Source: Euryarchaeota archaeon UBA126 (GTDB lineage: Archaea; Thermoplasmatota; Poseidoniia; Poseidoniales; Thalassarchaeaceae). From it: a stretch of 32,216 nt of DNA. The stretch is taken from assembly GCA_002497025.1 (NCBI GenBank), contig DAMG01000054.1:1-32216 (forward strand), given 5' to 3'. This document shows, piece after piece, positions 8,463 to 16,116 of this stretch. The translations under genes were made by a program, and so were the position numbers. The notes beneath the pieces are model-generated. The model was given only the letters and a program-made list of their open reading frames with translations, was not told where the DNA came from and did not search any database. The first letter of the stretch is position 1. Each line of letters begins with the position of its first letter.

Positions 8463-8657
8463 TCAATCTAGGTTCAGATCCTGTACTTCTTTACCTTCTG
8501 TAGACGGAGAAGCACCGGTCTTTTCTACATAGGCTTCCATGCACAAATATTCGCCATCCAAAACTATTGCCTCACCGAAAGTTAGTGCCTTTCCGGTTAC
8601 GGCACAAACAGGCCCTAGTTGGCCGGACGCTGTAGAGAGTTTCGTAGAGTCAGGCAT
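8463..8657 (-). CDS. Small 64-aa protein of unknown function
   Basis: I do not recognise this protein. A compact core around GPVCAVTGKALTFGEAIVLD, followed by GEYLCMEAYVEK, contains Cys18 and Cys39 and is flanked by flexible polar ends. It could be a small beta-rich domain; two cysteines alone do not make a zinc site. The frame is open from the ATG at 8657 to a TGA 48 bp upstream of priS, so it is plausibly the first gene of the priS operon. The 93-bp gap to divergent mqnD would hold both promoters, and I see no convincing TATA box for either. Confidence 0.6.
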   Translation of the reverse strand: MPDSTKLSTASGQLGPVCAVTGKALTFGEAIVLDGEYLCMEAYVEKTGASPSTEGKEVQDLNLD

Positions 8658-8750
8658 AACCTTGGGGAGTAGTGATTGCCTATTGATACTTACTTACAAT
8701 CTGAATGGGGAATACAAGTGATTTTTTACTAGAGGGAGACGCCGCAAGAC

Positions 8751-9608
8751 ATGGATTCGAACGATATCCACATTAGAATAGGTCATTCTCCCGATCCGGA
8801 TGATGCTTTCATGTTCCACGCACTCACAACAGGAGCAATTCAAACACCTGGAAGAAATTATGAACACGTGTTATTGGATATCCAAACACTCAATGAGAAA
8901 GCTCAAAATTGTGAATACGAAATATCCGCCGTTAGCATACATTCTTTTCCTAAGATTATCAAAGATTACGCCCTAATGAACTGTGGAGCCTCTATGGGGG
9001 AGGGATATGGCCCAATGTTAATTGGAAACAGCCAGTTGACTATAGAAGATGCGAAATCACGTACAATTGCTATTCCCGGTTTGGATACATCCGCATATTT
9101 GGCTTTGAGGCTCGCATGGGGAGACGTAGATGTTGAGGTATTACCATTCGACGAAATCTTACCATCCGTTGCTGAGGGTAAGTACGATGTTGGTTTAATT
9201 ATCCATGAAGGTCAATTAACGTGGAAAGATGAAGGTGTTTGTCTCATACAGGATTTAGGTATATGGTGGAATGAAAAAACAGGTTTGCCATTACCATTGG
9301 GTGGTAATGTTGTACGCCGTGATTTAGGAAAGGAAATTTGCCATACATTAGCAATGGATGTGAAAAAATCGATTGAACACTCGTTACAAGATCCTGATGC
9401 CGCCTTAGAATTCGCCAAGTTGTGGGGTAGAGGAATTGATGATGATACAAATAGAGAATTTGTCCAAATGTACGTCAATTCACGAACCATCGATTATGGA
9501 GAAGATGGGCGTTCTGCAGTTCGGTTATTTTTGAAAGAGGGGCAGAAAATAGGTTTGGTCGATGAAAAATTAGATACCGATTCTATAGAATTTATTGGAG
9601 TCGAATAA
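8751..9608 (+). CDS. mqnD: 1,4-dihydroxy-6-naphthoate synthase MqnD
   Basis: MqnD turns cyclic dehypoxanthine futalosine into 1,4-dihydroxy-6-naphthoate, the last soluble head-group step of the futalosine menaquinone pathway. The 285-residue protein starts with the family signature GHSPDPDDAFMFHAL (11-25). Further family features are SVHSFP-like AVSIHSFPKI, NCGASMGEGYGPMLI, the TIAIPGLDTSAYLALRL segment, the VGLIIHEGQLTW segment with its conserved His, and LPLPLGGNVVRRDLG. The fold is the periplasmic-binding-protein type. GHSPDP followed by IIHEGQ separates it from its paralogue MqnA, which is also in this window. The start is ATG 8751; a GAGGGAG at 8732-8738 lies rather far upstream (12 nt). 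The DOHH-like gene follows after 1 nt. Confidence 0.92.
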   Translation: MDSNDIHIRIGHSPDPDDAFMFHALTTGAIQTPGRNYEHVLLDIQTLNEKAQNCEYEISAVSIHSFPKIIKDYALMNCGASMGEGYGPMLIGNSQLTIEDAKSRTIAIPGLDTSAYLALRLAWGDVDVEVLPFDEILPSVAEGKYDVGLIIHEGQLTWKDEGVCLIQDLGIWWNEKTGLPLPLGGNVVRRDLGKEICHTLAMDVKKSIEHSLQDPDAALEFAKLWGRGIDDDTNREFVQMYVNSRTIDYGEDGRSAVRLFLKEGQKIGLVDEKLDTDSIEFIGVE

Positions 9609-9609
9609 G

Positions 9610-10089
9610 ATGAGCGAGAATATTCCAGAGCGATCAGAATTTGATTCGGTAGACCCAGCTCCACCTAGTAACGAAAGAAGTGTCTCCGACTTGCGAAGAA
9701 TACTTTGCGATGACGAAGAAAAAATGTTTCAAAGGATGAGGGCCTTGTTCGCTTTAAGGAATATTGGTGGAAAAGATTCCGTTGATGCCTTGGCAGCGGC
9801 TTATGAATCAAGATCCGCTTTATTGAAGCATGAGATTGCTTACGTCATGGGACAAATGCAAGACTCACATGCCGTCCCACACCTAATAGAACGGCTGGAA
9901 GATAAGGATGAAGATGTAATGGTCAGGCACGAAGCCGCTGAGGCGTTAGGCGCCATTGGTGACAGAACCGCTCTGGACGTATTAGAACGATTTGTTGATG
10001 ATGAAGAAGTAGTTGTTGCCGAATCATGTGAAGTAGCTCTTGACCTTTTAGAATGGGTGGCAAGTAAACGCTTAGATTACTCAGAGTGA
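9610..10089 (+). CDS. Half-size deoxyhypusine hydroxylase-like HEAT-repeat protein
   Basis: Predicted role: iron-dependent hydroxylation of deoxyhypusine on aIF5A, inferred from similarity to eukaryotic DOHH. The 159-residue protein is made of HEAT-like helical repeats with two His-Glu motifs, His74-Glu75 (SALLKHEIAY) and His107-Glu108 (MVRHEAAEALGAI). They are 33 residues apart, the spacing within each half of human DOHH (56/89 and 207/240, from memory). Its order of motifs matches the C-terminal half of eukaryotic DOHH: SVDPAPP linker, FALRNIGG, HE with GQMQ, HE with EALGAI, then ESCEVALD. Eukaryotic DOHH has four HE motifs in two halves; this protein has two, so a homodimer would be needed for a four-HE di-iron site. 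The start ATG 9610 follows GGAG (9597-9600) and lies 1 nt after mqnD. A generic HEAT/PBS-lyase label is the fallback. Confidence 0.8.
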   Translation: MSENIPERSEFDSVDPAPPSNERSVSDLRRILCDDEEKMFQRMRALFALRNIGGKDSVDALAAAYESRSALLKHEIAYVMGQMQDSHAVPHLIERLEDKDEDVMVRHEAAEALGAIGDRTALDVLERFVDDEEVVVAESCEVALDLLEWVASKRLDYSE

Positions 10090-10887
10090 TCAAGATAATT
10101 TAGCCCAAATTGGGCTATCTTCCATCTTACAAACTTCTTTCAAGAATAATAACAATCCTTCGGTTGATTCAGCGTCAAGTGAATTTCTTACTTCATTGTG
10201 AAAATAATATTCCATCCTATCATTACTTATGCCCGTTTGATTAGAAGAATTTTCAACAACCTGTATTTTTTTCCTAGGGTTAGTATTGAACTCATGATAG
10301 TTATTCATTAAGTCATTATGGATTTTCGCTACTTGTTCTATTGGAGCATCTTTTCTACAAGCGAATACGCCGAAAACCATGGGTAGACCTGTGACCTTAG
10401 TCCATTCGCCCCCCAAATCAAGTGAGACTAGTTCAGGATGTTCTGCTGCGGCTGAAAGAGCTCTGTCTCCTATTAGTAAAGCTCCATCGCATATCTCTAA
10501 CATAGATTTCAAATCTGGTCCAGTTTCAACACATTTTGGGTCTAATCCTCTATGCTTTAGCAACCATCTAAGAAGGACCTTGGATGTTGATGAATCAGAT
10601 GGCAGTGCAATGTCTCTCATTTGATCTATATCTCTAGAACCAAAGAGAATTACAGAACCTACTGCGCCCATTGCGACAATCCCAAGGTCGGGTACTAACA
10701 TGAGTTCATCTTGATGTTTGGCAAAATCAGCAGTTGGAATGGGAGCGGTCAAACAATCTTTACGTAGAACGTGTCCTGTTAGCCAGGCTGGTGGAGCCGA
10801 CAAAATTGACCAACGTTCGTCTAGACCGAAAAACAATGGGTCGCAGTTAGTAAAAGCCACACGTCCAATAACACTGGTCCACGACAT
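10090..10887 (-). CDS. mqnA: Chorismate dehydratase MqnA
   Basis: MqnA dehydrates chorismate to 3-[(1-carboxyvinyl)oxy]benzoate, the first step of the futalosine menaquinone pathway. The 265-residue protein shows the family order: IGRVAFTNCDPLFFGL at the N terminus, PPAWLTGHVLRKDCLTAPIPTADFAKH, VPDLGIVAMGAVGSVILFG, ALPSDSSTSKVLLRWLLK, GALLIGDRAL and LDLGGEWTKVTGLPMVFGVF. The frame opens at ATG 10902, which overlaps the mqnE stop. I prefer ATG 10887, which has GGTGA 5 nt upstream, as at other junctions in this window. It follows mqnE as an operon and is convergent with the DOHH-like gene, the two stops abutting as TGATCA with no spacer. Confidence 0.9.
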   Translation of the reverse strand: MSWTSVIGRVAFTNCDPLFFGLDERWSILSAPPAWLTGHVLRKDCLTAPIPTADFAKHQDELMLVPDLGIVAMGAVGSVILFGSRDIDQMRDIALPSDSSTSKVLLRWLLKHRGLDPKCVETGPDLKSMLEICDGALLIGDRALSAAAEHPELVSLDLGGEWTKVTGLPMVFGVFACRKDAPIEQVAKIHNDLMNNYHEFNTNPRKKIQVVENSSNQTGISNDRMEYYFHNEVRNSLDAESTEGLLLFLKEVCKMEDSPIWAKLS

Positions 10888-10898
10888 GTCCTTCACCA

Positions 10899-12137
10899 TC
10901 ATGTTAGTACTGGTAAGGAATTATACTCATGTTTTTCCGGGATAATAATTTCGAATTTATTGTATATCGAATTTCTCCTCACTGGTAATTGGTTAGTGTC
11001 TTGGATTAACTTAACTAAATCATGAGCATCTGAATCTAATGGCGTTGTACTTCCTGCTGAATGCATAATTTCCTCATGACCCACTGTTCCATCAATATCA
11101 TCTGCGCCAGCCACTAATGCCATTTGTGCTACGAAATCTCCAATATTCATCCGATAGGCCTTGATATGAGGTATGTTGTCCAACATTAATCTAGATATCG
11201 CTATTGTGCGGAGAATCTCATTTGATGTTGCTAATTGTGCTTCAGGAAGTCTGGTATAATCTGGCAAAAAAGGATAAGGTACAAAACACTGAAAACCATT
11301 GGTCTCATCCTGTAATTCTCTTAATAATTCAAGATGGGTAATTCTATCCTCAATTGATTCTACAGTTCCGAAAAGCATAGTACAATTGGTCGGAATTCCA
11401 AGTTTGTGAGCTTGGCGGTGTATTTCCAAATATTCGTCACTAGATTCTTTACCTCTACAAATTCTATCACGAATATTGTCTACTAAAATTTCGGCACCAC
11501 CACCAGGTATCGAATCTAATCCGGCGGATTGTAATTTTTTCAGAGTCTTAGAAATTGAAAGATTAGATCTCTTTGCGAGGTGTTTTATTTCTACAGCAGT
11601 AAGAGATTTAATGTGTATGTGAGGAAATTCCATTTTAGCGCTACTATACAATTTTTGATAATGCTCAATTGTCCAGGAAGGATGTAGGCCACCAACTGAA
11701 TGAACTTCGTCTATTCTATCTGACAATGGCATAATTCGATGGAGATATTCTTCCACACTTAACTCGTAAGCTTCGGAATGTCTTGGCCCCTTCCTAAATG
11801 CACAAAACCTACAGGCTAAAACACAGATGTTTGTGGTATTGACATGTAGATTTTGGTTGAAAAAGATTTGATTGTCGAACCTTGAAACCTTGACCATATT
11901 CGCTAACGAAAATATTGCATTGATATCTGGTTCATTGTATATTTTAAGGGCGAGTTGACCGTCGATTCTACCATTATCAATTAACGAATTAAGCGCAGAA
12001 AGGAGTATTGGATTCGAGGAAACTGCGTTAGGAATAGGCATCAATCTGAGTACACTTTTCCAATCGATGTGGCCCCCGAGAGGTGCTGCGGTCTCAAGTA
12101 TAGCCCTGCTCACAGAGTAATCGAGAATATCCCCCAT
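10899..12137 (-). CDS. mqnE: Radical SAM aminodeoxyfutalosine synthase MqnE
   Basis: MqnE joins the MqnA product to SAM-derived adenosine by radical chemistry and gives aminodeoxyfutalosine. The protein has 412 residues. The radical SAM cluster motif is Cys105-x3-Cys109-x2-Cys112 in NICVLACRFCAF. MqnE-type features follow: VHSVGGLHPSW, IKSLTAVEIKHLA, SIPGGGAEILVDNIRDRIC, IPTNCTMLFG, FQCFVPYPFLPD and a C-terminal ADDIDGTVGHEEIMHSAG. The closest alternative is MqnC, the later cyclising enzyme; PGGGAEIL with NIRDRIC and ADDIDGTV favours MqnE. I use ATG 12137 rather than the in-frame TTG two codons upstream. mqnA starts at the stop of this gene. MqnB and MqnC are not in the window. Confidence 0.87.
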   Translation of the reverse strand: MGDILDYSVSRAILETAAPLGGHIDWKSVLRLMPIPNAVSSNPILLSALNSLIDNGRIDGQLALKIYNEPDINAIFSLANMVKVSRFDNQIFFNQNLHVNTTNICVLACRFCAFRKGPRHSEAYELSVEEYLHRIMPLSDRIDEVHSVGGLHPSWTIEHYQKLYSSAKMEFPHIHIKSLTAVEIKHLAKRSNLSISKTLKKLQSAGLDSIPGGGAEILVDNIRDRICRGKESSDEYLEIHRQAHKLGIPTNCTMLFGTVESIEDRITHLELLRELQDETNGFQCFVPYPFLPDYTRLPEAQLATSNEILRTIAISRLMLDNIPHIKAYRMNIGDFVAQMALVAGADDIDGTVGHEEIMHSAGSTTPLDSDAHDLVKLIQDTNQLPVRRNSIYNKFEIIIPEKHEYNSLPVLT

Positions 12138-12210
12138 ATTCAATCCATCTATAATTTGATGAAAACTTGAGACTGGAAATCATCAAAGGCCCTTTGGATT
12201 AGCAACAACT

Positions 12211-13032
12211 GTGAAAGGAACTGAAGTATCTGTTCAAAGTTTAGAGAATGTGGCAAAAAATTGCCGGAGATCAATAGTTGACATGATACACAAAGCAGGC
12301 GCAGGACACCCAGGAGGGTCTTTGTCAGCAATCGACCTAATCGTGGGGCTATATGGTACTCAACTAAATGTAGATTCCAATAATCCAGATTCAAGCCAAA
12401 GAGACCGATTTATTATGAGTAAAGGTCATGCCTCACCAGCAGTATATGCTATTTTGAAAGAGCACAATTTCCTCAAGCAATCAGACTTAGATGGCTTCAG
12501 AAGTTTAGGTTCGGTATGTCAAGGACATGTCGACATGAAATGGACGAATGGTGTAGACTTCTCAGCAGGCAGTTTAGGTATGGGATTATCCTTTGGAATA
12601 GGGACAGCATTTGCAGCAAAAATGGATGGTTTGGATTACCAAACTTGGGTAATGTTGGGTGATGGTGAAACTCAAGAGGGGCAGATATGGGAAGCATTCA
12701 TGGCGGCTAGTTACCATAATTTAGGCAATTTACATGTAATAATCGATAGAAATCGAATACAAAACGATGATTTCGTAAATGTCCAAATGGAGATCGGTGA
12801 CGTTGCCAGTAAGGTAGAGGCATTTGGTTGGTCCGTAAAGGAAATCGACGGTCACGACATGGAAGCTGTTGTCGAAGCTCTGCAATGGTCAATGGATACA
12901 CCAGGTCCATCCGCCGTAGTAGCCCACACCGTCAAAGGGAAAGGCGTATCATTCATGGAAGATAACCCCTCATTCCATGGTAAAGCGCCTAATGATGCTG
13001 AACTAAAGATGGCAATGGAGGAGTTAGTATGA
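12211..13032 (+). CDS. tktA: Transketolase, N-terminal (TPP-binding) subunit
   Basis: This is one half of a split transketolase, which moves two-carbon ketol units between sugar phosphates; in many archaea it supplies pentose or erythrose phosphates. The 273-residue subunit has KAGAGHPGGSLSAIDLIVGL (28-47), the substrate/TPP loop KGHASPAVYAIL, QGHVDMK, and the TPP diphosphate motif GDGETQEGQIWEAFMAA (150-166) ending at DRNRIQND. The start is GTG 12211; no in-frame ATG lies upstream. A TATA-like TATAATTT lies at 12150-12157, which would give a leader of about 30 nt. The next gene, the C-terminal half, overlaps by 4 nt (ATGA), so the two are made together. Confidence 0.93.
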   Translation: MKGTEVSVQSLENVAKNCRRSIVDMIHKAGAGHPGGSLSAIDLIVGLYGTQLNVDSNNPDSSQRDRFIMSKGHASPAVYAILKEHNFLKQSDLDGFRSLGSVCQGHVDMKWTNGVDFSAGSLGMGLSFGIGTAFAAKMDGLDYQTWVMLGDGETQEGQIWEAFMAASYHNLGNLHVIIDRNRIQNDDFVNVQMEIGDVASKVEAFGWSVKEIDGHDMEAVVEALQWSMDTPGPSAVVAHTVKGKGVSFMEDNPSFHGKAPNDAELKMAMEELV

Positions 13033-13967
13033 GCGCACCATCTACTGGCGGAGCCAGCCGTGACGGCTATGGAGCAGCACTACTCAACTTGGCAGATGAC
13101 CCACGAGTAGTTGTGATTGAAGCAGACCTAGGGAAATCTACCAAATCTTGCCTCTTCCGTGAATTGTATCCAGAGCGGACAATTTCATTGGGAATTGCAG
13201 AACAAAATATGGTACTTGTAGCAGCAGGACTAGCATCTTGCGGGAAGGTTCCGTTTGCTAGTACATTTGCTATCTTTACAGAAAGGGCATTTGAACAAGT
13301 CAGAAATGGACTGGCTAGACCTGGTCTCGTGGCTCATATTTGTGGAAGTCATGGAGGCATTCACACTGGTACGGACGGTAGTAGCGCTCAATCTATCGAG
13401 GATTTAGCCCTCTACAGAACCATTCCTGGAATGACAGTTATGCATCCGAGTGATGATTTGTCAGCAACAAAATTGACCGAACAATTACTCAACCACCCGA
13501 ATCCATCTTACACAAGAACTGCAAGGAACAAGACTCCTCGAATTTATGATGAGGACACCGTAAATTCCATACAAATTGGGAAGGGTTCTGTTCTCAAGGA
13601 AGGAAATGATGTTGCGATAATTGCAATCGGAGTAATGGTCCATAAAGCACTTGAAGCCGCGGAAAATTTACGCTCAGAGGAGATTAATGCGACGGTAGTG
13701 GATATGCATACAATCAAACCATTAGATACAGCATTATTGGATCAATTGGCCAATTCTGTTTCAGGAATAGTTACTGTTGAAGACCACTCAGTCATTGGTG
13801 GATTAGGATCTGCAGTAAGCGAATATCTTAGTGAAAATAACCCTACAATAATCCGAAAGATAGGTGTGGAAGATAGATTTGGTGAAAGCGGGGATAGTGA
13901 GGAGCTACTAAGTCTCGTAGGACTAACTGTCGAATCTATTGAAACCGCTGCTAGAGCAATGTTGTAG
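13029..13967 (+). CDS. tktB: Transketolase, C-terminal subunit
   Basis: This second half of the split enzyme has 312 residues. It holds the pyrimidine-binding domain with the catalytic Glu58 in GIAEQNM (55-61). Other features are SRDGYGAALLNLADDPRVVV, VPFASTFAIFTERAFEQVRNGLA (read as two adjoining segments), GSHGGIHTGTDGSSAQSIED and a C-terminal transketolase fold with the VVDMHTIKPLD and VEDHSVIGGLGSAV segments. Paired with the upstream gene it would make an active heterotetramer. The ATG at 13029 overlaps the upstream stop. A 1-deoxy-xylulose-phosphate synthase reading is unlikely because the organism has mevalonate-route genes in this same window and the halves are of split-transketolase size. 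Confidence 0.93.
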   Translation: MSAPSTGGASRDGYGAALLNLADDPRVVVIEADLGKSTKSCLFRELYPERTISLGIAEQNMVLVAAGLASCGKVPFASTFAIFTERAFEQVRNGLARPGLVAHICGSHGGIHTGTDGSSAQSIEDLALYRTIPGMTVMHPSDDLSATKLTEQLLNHPNPSYTRTARNKTPRIYDEDTVNSIQIGKGSVLKEGNDVAIIAIGVMVHKALEAAENLRSEEINATVVDMHTIKPLDTALLDQLANSVSGIVTVEDHSVIGGLGSAVSEYLSENNPTIIRKIGVEDRFGESGDSEELLSLVGLTVESIETAARAML

Positions 13968-14031
13968 ATTAGGAAATTTCGCCCACAATATTGGGTTGTA
14001 TTCAATAATAATAGGTAATCGGGGTGGGATT

Positions 14032-14544
14032 GTGTCTTCTCTGGATGATATCAAGAACCTTCTCGATGGAACACTCAATCCCGAGAGTTTAGAAGACAAT
14101 CCAGAGCTATATGAGATGGCAGAGTCAATCTATGGAAGAGAAGTTTTGGAACAGATGGGAGTTGAGGCCCCAGAACGACCTTCTGAGTCAATAGTCCAGC
14201 CAAATGGAGATGCGAAGCATGAGGTCCAAATGCCAATTGTGCCTATTGCCCCGCCGGAACCAATTCCAGAAACTCCCAAATCTAGAAGATGGGGTCTGTT
14301 TGTTTTTACTACCATTGCAATTTCACTAATCTTGACCAATTTAGTGATAGGATATGGTTCCTTTATTCCACTCTGTGATGAGCCGGACAGTGAGACAAAC
14401 TGTGAAGATAAATTAATCCTAAGTGAAATTGTAAATTACCAATCACCTAATTCCTGGACAGAAACGATGGAACTAGAAATTATTGAGATTGGAATTCTCG
14501 TGTTCCTATTCGGAATTATGCTATTCTCACTACGTAAGAAGTAA
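14032..14544 (+). CDS. Small membrane protein, two transmembrane helices, unknown function
   Basis: I do not recognise this 170-residue protein. An acidic N-terminal region (LLDGTLNPESLEDNPELYEM) and a Pro-rich linker (PIVPIAPPEPIPETP) are followed by a helix near WGLFVFTTIAISLILTNLVI. An extracytoplasmic loop with two Cys (LCDEPDSETNCED) comes next, which could form a disulfide. A second helix ends in LFSLRKK. I use GTG 14032, which has a TATA-like CAATAATA about 25 bp upstream (14003-14010) and so would be leaderless. The frame extends to 13939 but that part overlaps the transketolase gene. It may instead be the last gene of the transketolase operon. It ends 2 bp before convergent proS. Confidence 0.65.
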   Translation: MSSLDDIKNLLDGTLNPESLEDNPELYEMAESIYGREVLEQMGVEAPERPSESIVQPNGDAKHEVQMPIVPIAPPEPIPETPKSRRWGLFVFTTIAISLILTNLVIGYGSFIPLCDEPDSETNCEDKLILSEIVNYQSPNSWTETMELEIIEIGILVFLFGIMLFSLRKK

Positions 14545-14546
14545 GA

Positions 14547-16067
14547 CTAGTACATCCTTGCCAAATGCTGTTTTCTTGTTGTCATTCGACCGGTGACTAC
14601 GCAGGGCTTAGGCTCACTATACGAATCAATACAATCCCCTAAGAAAGTAAGTCCTGTTGCTTTTTCTAATATTTCAGCATCAGAATCGTTCCCATCAAAG
14701 GCTAATTGGTAGACTTTACCGTCTTCAATGGGTTTTGTTAGTTTCCATCCATCTGAGGATTGTTCTATACCGGGGAAGTCTAGTACTAAATTTTCCATAT
14801 GCACTGCTGCCCGATTTCTAAGTTCAGATTCGGTGGAATCTAGAGAGTCCGAAATCACGGTTAGTAAATCATTCACGTCATGGCTTGCTTTTCCGCCTGT
14901 TCTCATAGATAAGACAAATTGACCTGATTTCAGGTCTCTAGGACCTAATTCTAATCGAAGTGGAACGCCTTTTATTTCCCAATCGTAATGTTTTGCTCCA
15001 GGTCTTATATCTCTATCATCAACCTTTACTCTGTATCCAGCGGATTTGAGAGCGTCTGCTATTTTGTTGATAGAAGGTATTACATCATCATCGAGATGTT
15101 GAGCAACGGGCATTAGGACTATCTGAATAGGAGCAATCTTAGGGGGGAAAATTAGTCCTGCATCGTCGCCATGCATCCCTACAACTGCGCCCAACATTCT
15201 TTCTGACATTCCGAAAGTAGTCTGGTGACAAAACTGAGTTTGACCTTCTGCATCTTCGTATTTGAGATCAAACGCCTTAGCCCATTGATCCTTGTAATGA
15301 TGATAGGTACCAACCTGAAGCGTACGGCCGTTAGGCATTACTACATCTACAGCGTTAGAGAACCAAGCTCCAGGGAAAGTATCCCATACTGGTCTCTTGG
15401 AAACAATTGCTGGGAAACATAGGTCGTGAAGCAAATTTTGCACGATTACTGCGTCCTCCTCTATTTGGGCATCAGCACCTTCTTGATCCTTGTGAGCGGT
15501 ATGGGCTTCAAAGAAATGAATTTCTCTAACTCGAATGAAAGACCTAGTTTGTTTAGTCTCATATCGGAAGGTGTTGACTATCTGAAATGTTTTCAGTGGT
15601 AAATCTCCATGGGACCTGACCCATAATGGAAACATAGTGTACATTGGAGTCTCGCTAGTCGGTCTGAGAAACATGGGTAATTCTAACTCATTTTCTCCAG
15701 CGTGTTTAACCCAATACACCTCTTTCTTGAATCCGGCTTCTTCTTCATCTAATCTCAATTCATCCGGATCAACGCCATCTTCTCTAGCCTTTTTTAACAA
15801 AGAGACTAAGCGGTTTTCTTTCTCCAACAGATCCTCCGGAACGAGTAGTGGGAAGTTATACTCTTCGTGACCGGTACGATCCATCTCAGCACGAGTTAAT
15901 CCATCAATTAGCATCATTGCCTTCCAACCATATGGCTTCCAGACATCCATACCTTTGATTGGATATCTTTTGTCAACAAGGTCTGCAATTTCGACGATTG
16001 CTGGGTACCAGAGGTTGAAATCCTCCTTAGAGGGAATTCCTCTCTTGGCCTTGTCGGGACTCGCCAT
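14547..16067 (-). CDS. proS: Prolyl-tRNA synthetase (archaeal/eukaryotic type)
   Basis: This class II synthetase charges tRNA-Pro. The 506-residue protein has the ProS type 3 layout: FNLWYPAIVEIADLVDKRYP near the N terminus, MMLIDGLTRAEMDRTGHEEY and FPLLVPEDLL. Then come the LRPTSETPMYTMF proline-binding segment, motif 2 (TFRYETKQTRSFIRVREIHF), HTAHKD and QFCHQTTFGMSERMLGAVVG. Motif 3 is HGDDAGLIFPP. The anticodon-binding domain and the C-terminal extension, ending in a typical tyrosine, follow. There is no bacterial editing insertion between motifs 2 and 3. I use ATG 16067; the frame also opens at a TTG six codons upstream. The gene lies 49 bp downstream of coaBC and is probably in the same transcript. 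Confidence 0.95.
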   Translation of the reverse strand: MASPDKAKRGIPSKEDFNLWYPAIVEIADLVDKRYPIKGMDVWKPYGWKAMMLIDGLTRAEMDRTGHEEYNFPLLVPEDLLEKENRLVSLLKKAREDGVDPDELRLDEEEAGFKKEVYWVKHAGENELELPMFLRPTSETPMYTMFPLWVRSHGDLPLKTFQIVNTFRYETKQTRSFIRVREIHFFEAHTAHKDQEGADAQIEEDAVIVQNLLHDLCFPAIVSKRPVWDTFPGAWFSNAVDVVMPNGRTLQVGTYHHYKDQWAKAFDLKYEDAEGQTQFCHQTTFGMSERMLGAVVGMHGDDAGLIFPPKIAPIQIVLMPVAQHLDDDVIPSINKIADALKSAGYRVKVDDRDIRPGAKHYDWEIKGVPLRLELGPRDLKSGQFVLSMRTGGKASHDVNDLLTVISDSLDSTESELRNRAAVHMENLVLDFPGIEQSSDGWKLTKPIEDGKVYQLAFDGNDSDAEILEKATGLTFLGDCIDSYSEPKPCVVTGRMTTRKQHLARMY

Positions 16068-16116
16068 GATTGCTGTCGCCAGCAATAATCGCTTGAATGT
16101 GACGCTGAACGAGGAG

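Noticed and set aside
9610..10089. Reading this gene as a phycobilin lyase (PBS-lyase/CpcE) HEAT protein
   Set aside because: The HE motifs, their spacing and the SVDPAPP and ESCEVALD segments match DOHH specifically. There is no phycobilisome context.
10899..12137. MqnC (cyclising enzyme) instead of MqnE
   Set aside because: PGGGAEI, NIRDRIC and ADDIDGTV are MqnE-like. The two families are close, so a profile search would settle it.
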